NCBI GenBank assembly: GCA_913060815.1
Contig: CAJXSZ010000003.1
Coordinates: 62,001 to 126,000, forward strand
Reading direction: 5' to 3'
Source of the DNA: an uncultured Sulfitobacter sp.
GTDB lineage: Bacteria > Pseudomonadota > Alphaproteobacteria > Rhodobacterales > Rhodobacteraceae
Length of the DNA stretch: 64,000 nucleotides
Below the pieces are notes generated by a model. The model had not been told where the DNA came from and made no database searches. It worked only from the letters and a program-made list of their open reading frames with translations. Both the position numbers and the translations under genes were made by a program. Positions 1 through 8,663 of the stretch are shown here, piece after piece; position 1 is the stretch's first letter; the number at the start of each line of letters is the position of its first letter.

Positions 1-1
1 G

Positions 2-2092
2 GGCGGGAGCAGTACGCTTGCCGCTGGACCTGTCTGGGAAGGCTGGGCGGAGCCGCCGCGCTATACGGGCATGCCGACACTCTATCTCAATGACCAAGCG
101 GAAGGGCAGCTTGATCTGCCGGTAGGTACGCTGATTACCATGCGGCTTTACGGTGAGGTGGGCGCGCTGCAGGTGTCCGAGACAGTCTCGGGCGCCGTGG
201 CAGAGGTTGACCCTGACGTACCACCGCAAATGGCGTTCGATTTCAAAGTCATTCAGGACGGCAGAATTGCAGTAGAGGGGCCTGGCGCGCGAGCTTGGGA
301 CGTGACGATGCGCGCCGATGCGGCCCCTGAGGTAGTTATTCTGGGCCAACCCGAGGTTTCGGCTATGGGCGAGATGCGCCTGCCGTTTGCGGCCAAGGAC
401 GACTATGGCGTTGAGGCAGGCGAGGCGCGTATCATGCTTGATCTGGCCTCGGTTGAGCGGCGTCACGGGCTGGTCGCGGAGCCTGACGCGCGCGCCGAAG
501 TGATTGTGCCGTTGCCGATGCCTATTGCAGGGGATCGCGCTGCGTTCGAGGAAAACCTGATCGATGATTTCTCCGAGCATCCTTGGGCCAACCTGCCTGT
601 AACTGTGGCGATGACAGCCCTTGATGCGGCAGAGCAACAGGCCCAAACAGCACCTATGCAAATGATCCTCCCGGGACGTCGGTTCTTTGACCCTACTGCA
701 GCGGCGGTGATCGAGATGCGCCGCGACATTCTGTGGAGTCGCACCAACGCCAAACGCACCGCCCAAGTACTGCGCGCCGTGAGCTATCTGCCGCAAGAGG
801 CGTTCCGCTCGGAGACGACTGCGTTGCGCACGCGAAAAATCATCGAACGGATCGAGACGCTGGCGCGTTTCGGGCTGGACGAAGAAAACCAGAACCAGCT
901 CGCCCAAGACTTGTGGGATTTGGCGCTGGAGCTGGAGGAAGGCGACCTTGAGGATGCTCGCGAACGTATGCGCCGTGCGCAGGAGCGGCTGAACGAGGCG
1001 ATGAAAAACGGGGCTTCTGATGAGGAAATCGCCGAGCTGATGCAAGAGCTGCGCCGCGCCACCGACGAGTTCATGCAGCAGCTGCGCCGCGAGCAGGCGG
1101 AGCGTCAGGAAGGCGGAGAGCAGGAGCAGAGCCAGCAGCAGCAAGGCGAGAGCATGCAGATGACACAAGACGATCTGCAACGCATGATGGACCGCATCCA
1201 AGAGCTCATGGAAGAAGGCCGCATGGCAGAGGCCGAGCAGGCGCTGAAAGAGCTGCAAGAGCTGATGGAAAACATGCAGATGGCCGAGGGTCAGCAGGGC
1301 CAAGGCAGCGGACAGCAATCCCCTGGTGAACAGGCGATGGAAGGCTTGGCCGAGACGCTGCGCGACCAGCAAGGGCTGAGCGATCAGGCGTTCCGCGATC
1401 TGCAGGAACAATTCAACCCCAATGCCCAATCGGGCCAAAGCCAGCAGAATGAGGGCCGCAATGGTGGTCAGGGACGCGGTGAAAGCCATGAGGGTCAGGG
1501 CGAAGGCCAACAGGACCAACAAAGCGGTGAAGAGCAAGGCGGCGGCGGTGACCAACGACAGGGTACCCAGCAGGGTCAAGCCGAGGGTCAGGGCCAGCAA
1601 GAGAGCCTTGCCGAGCGCCAACAGCAGCTGCGTAACGAATTGAACCGCCAGCAGGGCAATATGCCGGGCCAAGGCACGCCAGAAGGCGATGCGGCGCGCG
1701 AAGCGCTGGACCGTGCGGGACGCGCAATGGATGAAGCCGAGCAGAACCTGCGCGAGGGGCAATTGGCCGAGGCGATTGATAACCAGTCTCAAGCAATGGA
1801 AGCGCTGCGCGATAGCATGCGCTCACTCGGGGAAGCGATGGCGCAGGAAGAGCGTGGCCAGCAACCGGGGCAAGGCCAGCAGGGTGAGGACAGACGTGCC
1901 GACAACCGTGACCCGCTGGGTCGTAGCCAAGGCAGCAACGGGGCTACAAGCAGTGACGCCGAGGCAAATCTCAACGATGACTCTTATGGCCGTGCACGCG
2001 AATTGCTGGATGAAATCCGTCGCCGCTCGGGCGAGCAGTCACGCCCCGAAGTTGAGCGCGACTACCTCAACCGTTTGCTAGATCGCTTCTGA
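2..2092 (+). CDS. TIGR02302 family protein (DUF4175), 5' end cut off by the window
   Basis: The frame is open from base 2, so the start lies upstream; about 696 residues are visible. The N-terminal part with the PPRYTG and VYLND-like YLND segment, an Ig-like middle and a helical C-terminus (RARELLDEIRRRSGE) fit the alphaproteobacterial TIGR02302/DUF4175 family, whose missing N-terminus usually carries membrane helices. From about 1100 to 1920 the protein is very rich in Gln, Gly and Glu with long charged helices, probably an extended or coiled periplasmic segment. Function is unknown; an envelope role is inferred from the membrane anchor of the family. The gene converges with the zinc-ribbon gene 22 bases downstream. 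Confidence 0.85.
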   Translation, partial: GGSSTLAAGPVWEGWAEPPRYTGMPTLYLNDQAEGQLDLPVGTLITMRLYGEVGALQVSETVSGAVAEVDPDVPPQMAFDFKVIQDGRIAVEGPGARAWDVTMRADAAPEVVILGQPEVSAMGEMRLPFAAKDDYGVEAGEARIMLDLASVERRHGLVAEPDARAEVIVPLPMPIAGDRAAFEENLIDDFSEHPWANLPVTVAMTALDAAEQQAQTAPMQMILPGRRFFDPTAAAVIEMRRDILWSRTNAKRTAQVLRAVSYLPQEAFRSETTALRTRKIIERIETLARFGLDEENQNQLAQDLWDLALELEEGDLEDARERMRRAQERLNEAMKNGASDEEIAELMQELRRATDEFMQQLRREQAERQEGGEQEQSQQQQGESMQMTQDDLQRMMDRIQELMEEGRMAEAEQALKELQELMENMQMAEGQQGQGSGQQSPGEQAMEGLAETLRDQQGLSDQAFRDLQEQFNPNAQSGQSQQNEGRNGGQGRGESHEGQGEGQQDQQSGEEQGGGGDQRQGTQQGQAEGQGQQESLAERQQQLRNELNRQQGNMPGQGTPEGDAAREALDRAGRAMDEAEQNLREGQLAEAIDNQSQAMEALRDSMRSLGEAMAQEERGQQPGQGQQGEDRRADNRDPLGRSQGSNGATSSDAEANLNDDSYGRARELLDEIRRRSGEQSRPEVERDYLNRLLDRF

Positions 2093-2114
2093 TAGTAGTG
2101 TGTGAGGGCAGCAA

Positions 2115-2945
2115 TCAGCTGTCGCCATCCTCGGCCACGCTATCCAAGGACTGCAGCAGGCTTTGGACTTGTGTATCAAGCCAGCTGCGCCCCTGATCAA
2201 TGACTGCGACATAGCTTTGCAGCGGGCCTTCGAGCGCTGGCACGGCAGCGGAAAGGCGCGGGGCCAAGACATAGACGATCGCCAGAACCGCGAAGATCAT
2301 CAACACTGTCAGAAACCCGCGTCGGAAACCACGGCGGCTGCGTTGTACGCTTGGTGCCTCGATTTCCGGCCCTACATCACCTGCGCCATCACGCGAGGCG
2401 CCTGTCCGCAGGGTCGAGTTGATTTCATCAATATCGGGAAGCAGATCACGGCGTGAGCCAAGGGCGCTGGTCGCAGCAGCTGCAGTGCTGGCATCGTCGG
2501 GCGCTGTCGCAGGAGTGGGCTCGGTGCCGCGCATCCGTGCCATGCGATCTCGGGCTTGTTGCGCGCGCCTGTCAGCTTCAGTGTCGGTATTCGCCTCTTC
2601 AAAATCCATGCCAAGGTCAGGCTGGCTTTCCAGACTGCCTGCTTGTGGCTTGCGGCGTGCAGCCTGTTCCGCTTCGGCTTCCTGCCGCAAAATATCTGCA
2701 ACTGCGGGATCAAGCTGCCTGCGCTCTGGCGCGGGGGCAGGTGCGGGAGGGGGCGGCGGTGGTGCAACCTCTTCATCAGGCGCGGGTGCGTCGAGTGCAG
2801 GCTCTTTGGTTTCGGGCGCACTGTCAGGGTGGTGCTGAAACCACGTCTGACCGCAATTGGAGCATTGTACGTCACGCCCTGAAACAGGCATTACGTCGTC
2901 TGGCACCTCATACTGTGCATCACAGTTTGGACAGCTAAGTCTCAT
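2115..2945 (-). CDS. zinc-ribbon (MJ0042-type) single-pass membrane protein
   Basis: 276 residues starting at MRLSCPNC. An in-frame extension of 13 residues upstream is possible, but the zinc finger begins at residue 2 of the chosen start, which is usual for this family. Two CxxC pairs (CPNC and CSNC) form an MJ0042-type zinc ribbon in residues 4-30. A proline/alanine-rich acidic linker follows, then one membrane helix at about residues 211-229 (FLTVLMIFAVLAIVYVLAP) and a short C-terminal tail. The gene is divergent from ftsE, an arrangement I recall from other Rhodobacterales. Role unknown; the finger would be cytoplasmic. Confidence 0.8.
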   Translation of the reverse strand: MRLSCPNCDAQYEVPDDVMPVSGRDVQCSNCGQTWFQHHPDSAPETKEPALDAPAPDEEVAPPPPPPAPAPAPERRQLDPAVADILRQEAEAEQAARRKPQAGSLESQPDLGMDFEEANTDTEADRRAQQARDRMARMRGTEPTPATAPDDASTAAAATSALGSRRDLLPDIDEINSTLRTGASRDGAGDVGPEIEAPSVQRSRRGFRRGFLTVLMIFAVLAIVYVLAPRLSAAVPALEGPLQSYVAVIDQGRSWLDTQVQSLLQSLDSVAEDGDS

Positions 2946-3111
2946 TTCACGCCCCGAAACACAGGTGTTTAACCTGATTACCACTCAATACTTATAGCAT
3001 AGTGTCTATGTTCATGGGCGAAAAGTCTATTCTGGACCGTTTGCAGTATGAGGATGGATTGAAACCCGAGCGATGCTAAGGCACAACAGGACAACCTAAG
3101 GGGGGTCCACC

Positions 3112-3789
3112 GTGATCGAGCTGGAAAATGTAGCTTATAGTTATAGCGGGGGAGAGCTGTTGTCCGACATCTCGCTCAAGCTTGCTCCGGGGTCTTTTCA
3201 CTTTCTGACAGGTCCATCGGGATCGGGGAAAACCACGCTGATGAAGCTGTGCTATGGTGCTTTGCTGCCCACGGCAGGGCATGTACGGCTGTTTGATGCG
3301 GATGTTCGCACGCTATCGCGTGATGACGTGGCGATGCTGCGGCGCCGTGTGGGCGTGGTACATCAGGATTGTCAGTTCCTTGATCACTTACCCGTGGTGG
3401 AGAACATCGCGCTGCCCCTGCACGTTTCTGGCCGCAGCGATAGTGCGTATGGCGAAGACCTCGATGATTTGATGCATTGGGTGGGCCTGACCGAGCGTGC
3501 CGCGGCCGTTCCACCAGAGCTGTCAGGCGGGGAGCGCCAGCGCGCGGCCTTGGCCCGTGCGGTGATCATGTCCCCCGATATTATTCTCGCAGACGAGCCT
3601 ACGGGCAACGTCGATTGGGATATGTCTCAACGCCTGTTGCGCCTGCTGATAGAGCTGAACCGCATGGGTAAGACTGTGCTGGTGGCAACCCACGACCTAA
3701 GCCTGATCCGCGCGACCAAAGCCCATGTGCAAGCGCGTGTCTTGCGTATCGCGAACCGCCGCATACAACTTGCTGGAGCGGACCTGTGA
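3112..3789 (+). CDS. ftsE: cell division ATP-binding protein FtsE
   Basis: 225 residues, GTG start preceded by AAGGGGGG. Walker A is GPSGSGKTT, the ABC signature LSGGERQR and Walker B IILADEPTGN; the H-loop lies in ATHDLS. It is the ATPase of the FtsEX complex, which sits at the division septum and activates peptidoglycan hydrolases through a periplasmic partner. It overlaps ftsX by 4 bases (GTGA), so the two are translationally coupled. Length is normal for the family. LolD-type ATPases are similar, but the FtsX partner next door settles the call. Confidence 0.93.
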   Translation: MIELENVAYSYSGGELLSDISLKLAPGSFHFLTGPSGSGKTTLMKLCYGALLPTAGHVRLFDADVRTLSRDDVAMLRRRVGVVHQDCQFLDHLPVVENIALPLHVSGRSDSAYGEDLDDLMHWVGLTERAAAVPPELSGGERQRAALARAVIMSPDIILADEPTGNVDWDMSQRLLRLLIELNRMGKTVLVATHDLSLIRATKAHVQARVLRIANRRIQLAGADL

Positions 3790-4694
3790 GCGCTGTGTCG
3801 GAGATTTTTCAGCGGCTGATACAGCCTGATACCCAAGCAGACCGTGTTGTGCCGCCCTCTGGCTTTACCGCACAGCTTACGCTGTTTGCGGCAGGCGCGA
3901 TGGCGTTTTTGGCGGTGTTTGCGCTGGCGCTTTCTCTTGCGGCGGGGCGTTTGGCCGAGCAATGGGGTGAGGAACTGGCCCGCACCGCGACGATCCGCAT
4001 TGCGGCCCCGGCGGACCAGCAGCAGGCCCAGACGGAGGCAGCGCTGCGCATTCTCGAGACGACACGCGGCGTGGCGCAAGCGCGCCCGTTGAGCGATGAA
4101 GAGCAGGCGGCATTGCTTGCCCCTTGGTTCGGCGGCGGTCTTGAACTTGATGCTTTGCCCGTGCCGCAGCTGATTGAAGTGCTTGAAACGGCTGAAGGAA
4201 TGGATGCAGCAGGTTTGCGTCTGCGCCTTGCTGCCGAAGTGCCCGGTGCGGTGCTGGACGACCACAGCCGCTGGCGTGAACCACTGGTCAAAGCGGCTTC
4301 ACGGCTCAGAACGTTGGGTTGGCTGTCGATCTTGTTGATCGGCGCGGTTACGGCGGCGATGGTGACACTGGCCGCGAATGCAGCGCTGGCTGCCAATGCA
4401 CAGGTGATTGCCGTTCTGCGGCTGGTGGGGGCCACGGACGATTATATCGCGCAGGCCTTCATTCGCCGCTTTACACTGCGGGCCTTGATTGGTGCGGCGG
4501 CTGGTATGGTTATTGGCATGATCGCTGTTCTGCTCATGCCAAGCGGAGGCGACGAGACGGCGAGCTTTCTGACAGGTTTGGGGTTCAAAGGCGCGCATTG
4601 GTTTCTACCGCTCTTCATCCCGCCACTTGCCGCAGCCGTTGCGTTTGGCGCAACACGGATGGCTGCACGGCGCACATTGGAAGGCTTGTCATGA
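3786..4694 (+). CDS. ftsX: cell division protein FtsX, permease-like subunit
   Basis: 302 residues. One membrane helix near residues 33-57, an extracytoplasmic loop of about 120 residues, then three C-terminal helices (for example WLSILLIGAVTAAMVTLAANAA and a helix with GAAAGMVIGMIAVLL) match the four-helix FtsX layout. It pairs with FtsE to transmit ATP hydrolysis to murein hydrolases. Sequence conservation of FtsX is low in alphaproteobacteria, so identification rests largely on topology and the coupling to ftsE. The stop codon overlaps the start of the following acyltransferase (ATGA). Confidence 0.88.
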   Translation: MSAVSEIFQRLIQPDTQADRVVPPSGFTAQLTLFAAGAMAFLAVFALALSLAAGRLAEQWGEELARTATIRIAAPADQQQAQTEAALRILETTRGVAQARPLSDEEQAALLAPWFGGGLELDALPVPQLIEVLETAEGMDAAGLRLRLAAEVPGAVLDDHSRWREPLVKAASRLRTLGWLSILLIGAVTAAMVTLAANAALAANAQVIAVLRLVGATDDYIAQAFIRRFTLRALIGAAAGMVIGMIAVLLMPSGGDETASFLTGLGFKGAHWFLPLFIPPLAAAVAFGATRMAARRTLEGLS

Positions 4695-5431
4695 ACATAT
4701 TGCAGTGGATACGGTCGATCGTTTTCATCATTCAGGCGACGATCATGCTGCCTGTGATCGGCATCCTGTGGGCGCCTTGGGCGATGGTGTCCAAACGTGG
4801 TGCCTATGCGGGTTGTCGGACCTATGCGCGCTGGGTGATATGGACGGCAAGCTGGATGATCAACTTGCGCTGCGAGGTGCGTGGTACGCCGCCTGTTGAT
4901 GCTGCACTGGTCGCAGCCAAGCATCAGTCATTCCTTGATATCTTGATGATTTACAACGCGCTGCCCAATTCGAAATTCATAATGAAAAGCCAGCTGCGGT
5001 GGGCTCCATTTCTGGGTCAATACGCGAGCAAAATGCAGATGGTGTTCGTGGATCGCGGCAAGCGCGGTGCGGCGATCAGCAAAATGCTGTCTGATGTCGA
5101 AGCGGGGCAGCGGGACCCTGGTCAGTTGGTGATCTATCCTCAAGGGACACGCTCTGCACCAGGCACGAAGCTGCCGTACAAGGTCGGAACAGCGATCCTT
5201 TATGAGCAGTTGAACCAGCCATGCTACCCTGTGGCGACGAATGCTGGCGTCTTCTGGCCGCGCCGTGGGTTGTACCGCCGTCCGGGCGTGGCAGTGGTTG
5301 ATTTTCTGCCACCCATCGCTCCTGGAATGCCGCGCGACGCCTTTCTGACCGAGCTTGAAAAGCAGATCGAGACGGCTTCGAACGCGTTGTTGGACGAGAC
5401 GGGCGTGGCGCATTTGTATGAACAGAATTGA
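4691..5431 (+). CDS. 1-acyl-sn-glycerol-3-phosphate acyltransferase family protein (PlsC-like)
   Basis: 246 residues from ATG 4691, which overlaps the ftsX stop as ATGA; this overlap decides the start. An N-terminal membrane helix (SIVFIIQATIMLPVIGILW) is followed by the acyltransferase HX4D motif KHQSFLD and the glycerol-phosphate binding motif YPQGTR (usually FPEGTR). The expected reaction is acylation of lysophosphatidate to phosphatidate at the inner membrane. A second, unrelated-length acyltransferase occurs at 34659. Whether this is the main PlsC or a paralogue cannot be told from the window. Confidence 0.87.
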   Translation: MNILQWIRSIVFIIQATIMLPVIGILWAPWAMVSKRGAYAGCRTYARWVIWTASWMINLRCEVRGTPPVDAALVAAKHQSFLDILMIYNALPNSKFIMKSQLRWAPFLGQYASKMQMVFVDRGKRGAAISKMLSDVEAGQRDPGQLVIYPQGTRSAPGTKLPYKVGTAILYEQLNQPCYPVATNAGVFWPRRGLYRRPGVAVVDFLPPIAPGMPRDAFLTELEKQIETASNALLDETGVAHLYEQN

Positions 5432-6023
5432 AGATATCGCAGATCTTGAGGCGCTCTATGGCACGCCGGGCGCGGCCTCGTTGCGCAAGGTTGCCGATCA
5501 TCTGACGCCGCTTTATCGCAAGTGGATTATGACATCGAAGCTCTGTGTGCTCAGCACGGTAGGGTCTGAGGGCACAGACGGCAGTCCGCGTGGGGATGCG
5601 GGACCTGTGGTGCTGGAGATAGACCCGAAGCGCCTTGCCCTGCCAGACTGGCGCGGTAATCAGCGGCTGGACAGTTTGCGCAATATTGTGGCGGACGGGC
5701 GGATTTCGGCGATGTTTATCGTGGCGGGATCGAACAATGTGGTGCGGGTGAACGGGACCGCTTGGATCACTGATGATGCAACACTGCGTGCGCGATTTGA
5801 CAAGGATGGCCGTCAGCCCGCTACAGTAATTATCATAGATATTTCAGAGATTTACTCGCAATGCGCCCGCGCGCTTATGCGCGCTGAAATCTGGTCTGGC
5901 GTAGATCACTCCGAAGGCTTGCCCACGGTGGGAGAGATTTTGGCAGAGATGACCCAAGGATCTGAGGGCGGTGAGGCCTATGACACGGCTTGGGCACCGC
6001 GCGCGGCCAAAACGATGTGGTGA
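5418..6023 (+). CDS. pyridoxamine 5'-phosphate oxidase-like FMN-binding protein
   Basis: 201 residues from ATG 5418, overlapping the acyltransferase gene by 14 bases. The split-barrel flavin fold is indicated by LCVLSTVGSEGTDGSPRGD, LALPDWRGNQRLDSLRNI and the C-terminal RAEIWSG segment, as in the MSMEG_1061/DUF447-like group of PPOX flavoproteins. These bind FMN or F420; the natural substrate is unknown. It is probably the last gene of the ftsE operon. Not PdxH itself, because the PLP-site residues of PdxH are not apparent. Confidence 0.8.
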   Translation: MNRIEDIADLEALYGTPGAASLRKVADHLTPLYRKWIMTSKLCVLSTVGSEGTDGSPRGDAGPVVLEIDPKRLALPDWRGNQRLDSLRNIVADGRISAMFIVAGSNNVVRVNGTAWITDDATLRARFDKDGRQPATVIIIDISEIYSQCARALMRAEIWSGVDHSEGLPTVGEILAEMTQGSEGGEAYDTAWAPRAAKTMW

Positions 6024-6047
6024 CAAACCCTCTCGCAGGATTTGGGA

Positions 6048-6070
6048 GCAGGCTCTGCGACAAAGCCTGC
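6048..6070. terminator. possible bidirectional hairpin between convergent genes
   Basis: Perfect 7-bp arms GCAGGCT and AGCCTGC with a 9-base loop lie between the convergent PPOX and lpdA genes. There is no clear T-run on either side, so termination activity is uncertain. Confidence 0.4.
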
Positions 6071-6090
6071 ACCCGTTGCAAGTGTCGTAC

Positions 6091-7479
6091 TTACATATGG
6101 ATAGGGCCGTCGCCGCAAGCGAGTGCGGCTTCGCGTACAGCCTCCGAATAGGTCGGATGCGCATGGCAGGTCATTGCGAGGTCTTGAGCCGAGGCCCCAA
6201 ACTCCATCGCGACGCAAACCTCGTGTATCAAATCACCTGCCGCAGGGCCGATTATGTGACAGCCCAGAATACGGTCCGTTTCTTTATCCGCCAAAAGCTT
6301 AACAAAACCGTCGCCCGCAAAATTTGCCTTGGCGCGCGCGTTGCCCATAAAGCTGAACTTGCCGACTTTGTAGGCGCGGCCAGCTGCTTTCAGAGTTTCT
6401 TCAGTTTCTCCGACATTCGCCACCTCGGGGTGGGTGTATATCACACCAGGGATTACTGAGTAGTTAACGTGGCCATGATGCCCTGCAATCTGTTCGGCGG
6501 CAGCCATGCCTTCATCCTCGGCTTTATGCGCCAGCATGGGGCCTTCTATCACGTCACCGATGGCGTAGATGCCTTCCACAGAGGTCTGCCACTTGTCATT
6601 GACCTGAATCTGGCCACGGTCTGTCATTGCGATACCGAGCGCGTCGAGACCCAAGCCGTCGATGTAGGGACGGCGGCCCGTAGAGAGCAGAACGGCGTCT
6701 GCGTCCAGCGTGTGCTCACTGTCGTCGCTGCGCAGTTTGTAAGTAACTTTGGCCTCTGATTTAGCGGCTTCAGCAGATTGTACGGCCGCACCCATGACGA
6801 AGGTGAGACCCTGCTTTACCAGCATCTTCTGGAACTGCCTGCTGACCTCGGAATCCATGCCAGGGGTGATGTGGTCGAGGAATTCTACCACCGTGACCTC
6901 GGCGCCGAGGCGGGCATAGACGGAGCCCAGCTCAAGCCCGATGACGCCAGCGCCGATAACGACCATCTTTTTCGGCACCTTGCCCAGCGTCAGCGCACCT
7001 GTAGAGGTCACGATGACCTTCTCGTCGATCTCGACGCCTTTGAGGGGCGCAGGCTCGGACCCGCTGGCTATGATGATGTTCTTGGCGGAATGAACCTCGT
7101 CGCCGACCTTGACCTTGCCCGCCTCGGGGATGGTGGCCCAGCCCTTGATCCAGTCTACTTTGTTCTTTTTGAACAGAAATTCGATGCCCTTGGTGTTGGT
7201 GTCGACAGTAGATTGTTTATACTTTTGCATCTGGGACCAGTCTACGGAGGGCGACTTTCCCTTCAGGCCCATCTCGGCGAAGTTGTGCTCGGCCTCGTGC
7301 AGCATGTGCGAGGCGTGCAGCAGCGCTTTGGACGGGATGCAGCCTACGTTGAGGCAGGTGCCGCCCAGCGTTTCACGTCCTTCGACGCAGGCAGTTTTCA
7401 GGCCCAGCTGCGCACAGCGGATGGCGGATACATAGCCGCCGGGGCCGGAGCCGATGATGATAACGTCATAGTCGGACAT
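6091..7479 (-). CDS. lpdA: dihydrolipoyl dehydrogenase (E3)
   Basis: 462 residues; the ATG at 7479 follows AAGGAGACTCCC, a strong ribosome-binding site. FAD-binding GSGPGGY at the N-terminus, redox disulfide in [16 protein letters not shown]-binding [12 protein letters not shown] and the C-terminal His/Glu pair [12 protein letters not shown] are all present. It reoxidises dihydrolipoyl groups with NAD+. Being the last gene of the suc operon marks it as the E3 of the 2-oxoglutarate dehydrogenase complex, though it may also serve other lipoyl complexes. Confidence 0.95.
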   Translation of the reverse strand: MSDYDVIIIGSGPGGYVSAIRCAQLGLKTACVEGRETLGGTCLNVGCIPSKALLHASHMLHEAEHNFAEMGLKGKSPSVDWSQMQKYKQSTVDTNTKGIEFLFKKNKVDWIKGWATIPEAGKVKVGDEVHSAKNIIIASGSEPAPLKGVEIDEKVIVTSTGALTLGKVPKKMVVIGAGVIGLELGSVYARLGAEVTVVEFLDHITPGMDSEVSRQFQKMLVKQGLTFVMGAAVQSAEAAKSEAKVTYKLRSDDSEHTLDADAVLLSTGRRPYIDGLGLDALGIAMTDRGQIQVNDKWQTSVEGIYAIGDVIEGPMLAHKAEDEGMAAAEQIAGHHGHVNYSVIPGVIYTHPEVANVGETEETLKAAGRAYKVGKFSFMGNARAKANFAGDGFVKLLADKETDRILGCHIIGPAAGDLIHEVCVAMEFGASAQDLAMTCHAHPTYSEAVREAALACGDGPIHM

Positions 7480-7554
7480 GGGAGTCTCCTTAGTCAAAAT
7501 TGGGCGGTGCGGGGCGTGCACTGTCTGTACACCCCCTGTACACCGTGCGGTGCA

Positions 7555-7953
7555 TCAGATGAGCGCCGCGATGAGCATGATGAAGGTTGCGGCGAAACCG
7601 ACAAACCAGATGTAGGAGCGCGCGCCGCGGCGCCAGCCAAGAGCGTAAGCGGGGACATAAGCGATGCGCGCAAACAGATAGGCCCAAGCGCAGATTGCTG
7701 TGTGGCCCGAGTTCTGGCCCGACATCTGAACGACCCCGACGGCGATGGCAAAGAGGATCAGCCCCTCGAAATGATTGTCGAAGGCACGACCCAGACGGGC
7801 AGTTTTTTCCGACAGCTGGCGCGTGGGCTCACGGTCACGCGCGGACATGGTATAGCCCGTGCCGAGCTCAAGATTTGCAGGAACAGCATAGAGCGCGAAT
7901 TGCATATATTGCAGAAGTGCCGCGAGGGTGAGGGCCGTGAGTTCGGGTGTCAT
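7555..7953 (-). CDS. MAPEG family integral membrane protein
   Basis: 132 residues. The start codon overlaps the upstream stop by one base (TAATG). About four membrane helices are visible, with the MAPEG-type segment KTARLGRAFDNHFEGLILFA between helices 1 and 2. MAPEG proteins include membrane glutathione transferases and eicosanoid enzymes; bacterial members are mostly of unknown role. Its place inside the suc operon just before lpdA suggests co-expression rather than a shared reaction. Confidence 0.82.
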   Translation of the reverse strand: MTPELTALTLAALLQYMQFALYAVPANLELGTGYTMSARDREPTRQLSEKTARLGRAFDNHFEGLILFAIAVGVVQMSGQNSGHTAICAWAYLFARIAYVPAYALGWRRGARSYIWFVGFAATFIMLIAALI

Positions 7954-8243
7954 TATGCGGTCTCGATGAAAAAGTGGGAGGCGTGGGTGACGGTGTGGCC
8001 GTCGTCGCCGTGCAGCGCGTTCGAGCGGGTGATCCACGCCTCTGCCCGTGCGCGGTCATTGACCATCATCAGTGCGAAAGCATGCGTGGTGCTGTCCGCA
8101 TCGCGCCAGATTTGCAGCACGCCAAGACCCGCATCGCGGCGGGACTCGTCATCGGCGGCAAAGGCGGTTTGCCATGCGGTGAAATCGGTGACTTCGTAGT
8201 GGGCGATCATTTGCATTTGCATGTCCTCGTCAGTTTCCGACAT
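7953..8243 (-). CDS. small conserved protein of unknown function
   Basis: 96 residues; internal Met codons at positions 8, 10 and 12 are alternative starts. The body (MIAHYEVTDFTAWQTAF, then a stretch ending HASHFFIETA) has the alternating pattern of a small ferredoxin-like alpha/beta barrel such as monooxygenase- or cyclase-like proteins, but I do not recognise the family firmly. It overlaps its upstream neighbour by 14 bases and its downstream neighbour by one, so it belongs to the suc operon. Confidence 0.65.
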   Translation of the reverse strand: MSETDEDMQMQMIAHYEVTDFTAWQTAFAADDESRRDAGLGVLQIWRDADSTTHAFALMMVNDRARAEAWITRSNALHGDDGHTVTHASHFFIETA

Positions 8244-8658
8244 TTTGCCGTACCAGTCGTTTTATGCGCGTATAGAGCGGCAGCATATCGTTGTTTAGAA
8301 AACGCTTATAGAGAATTCTGTTATGTTGGCACGCGCTGGCGAGTTCCGCTGGTGTGTAAAGCGCGGAAGGGAAAATTGCTGCAGGGCCAAAATCAGCCCT
8401 GAGAGCAAGGATATCTTCCTTGTCATAGCCAGCATCATTCTCCAGAAATCTCAGCGTGCTCCCAAATCGTAACTCCCAGTCATTCAGCGCCTTATTATAG
8501 TCAGCGGAGTTGCGCGGGCTGCAGATCATTGCGGCACTATGTTCTTGCGCGCTTTGATCAATAAGCGCTTGGACTGCATGTTTTAAATCCCCCTGTTGCC
8601 CTGACGCAGGTAGGGCAAGGCAACAGGTAAGAAGCATCATACATGAGGCCAAGCGCAT
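8230..8658 (-). CDS. secreted protein of unknown function
   Basis: 142 residues with a clear Sec signal peptide (hydrophobic core CMMLLTCCLALPASG, cleavage expected near residue 20). The mature part is about 120 residues, basic at the C-terminus (YTRIKRLVRQNVGN), with two mature-region Cys residues (in ICSPR and ACQH) that could form a disulfide. It starts 5 bases after the sucB stop. I do not recognise the family. Confidence 0.65.
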   Translation of the reverse strand: MRLASCMMLLTCCLALPASGQQGDLKHAVQALIDQSAQEHSAAMICSPRNSADYNKALNDWELRFGSTLRFLENDAGYDKEDILALRADFGPAAIFPSALYTPAELASACQHNRILYKRFLNNDMLPLYTRIKRLVRQNVGN

Positions 8659-8663
8659 AAAGT

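Noticed and set aside
7525..7544. Direct repeat of CTGTACACC between the MAPEG gene and lpdA
   Set aside because: Two 9-base copies only, inside an operon, with no promoter signal; probably chance or a local duplication.
6778..8199. Long plus-strand frame across lpdA and the MAPEG gene
   Set aside because: Fully antisense to conserved genes and no ribosome-binding site or family resemblance.
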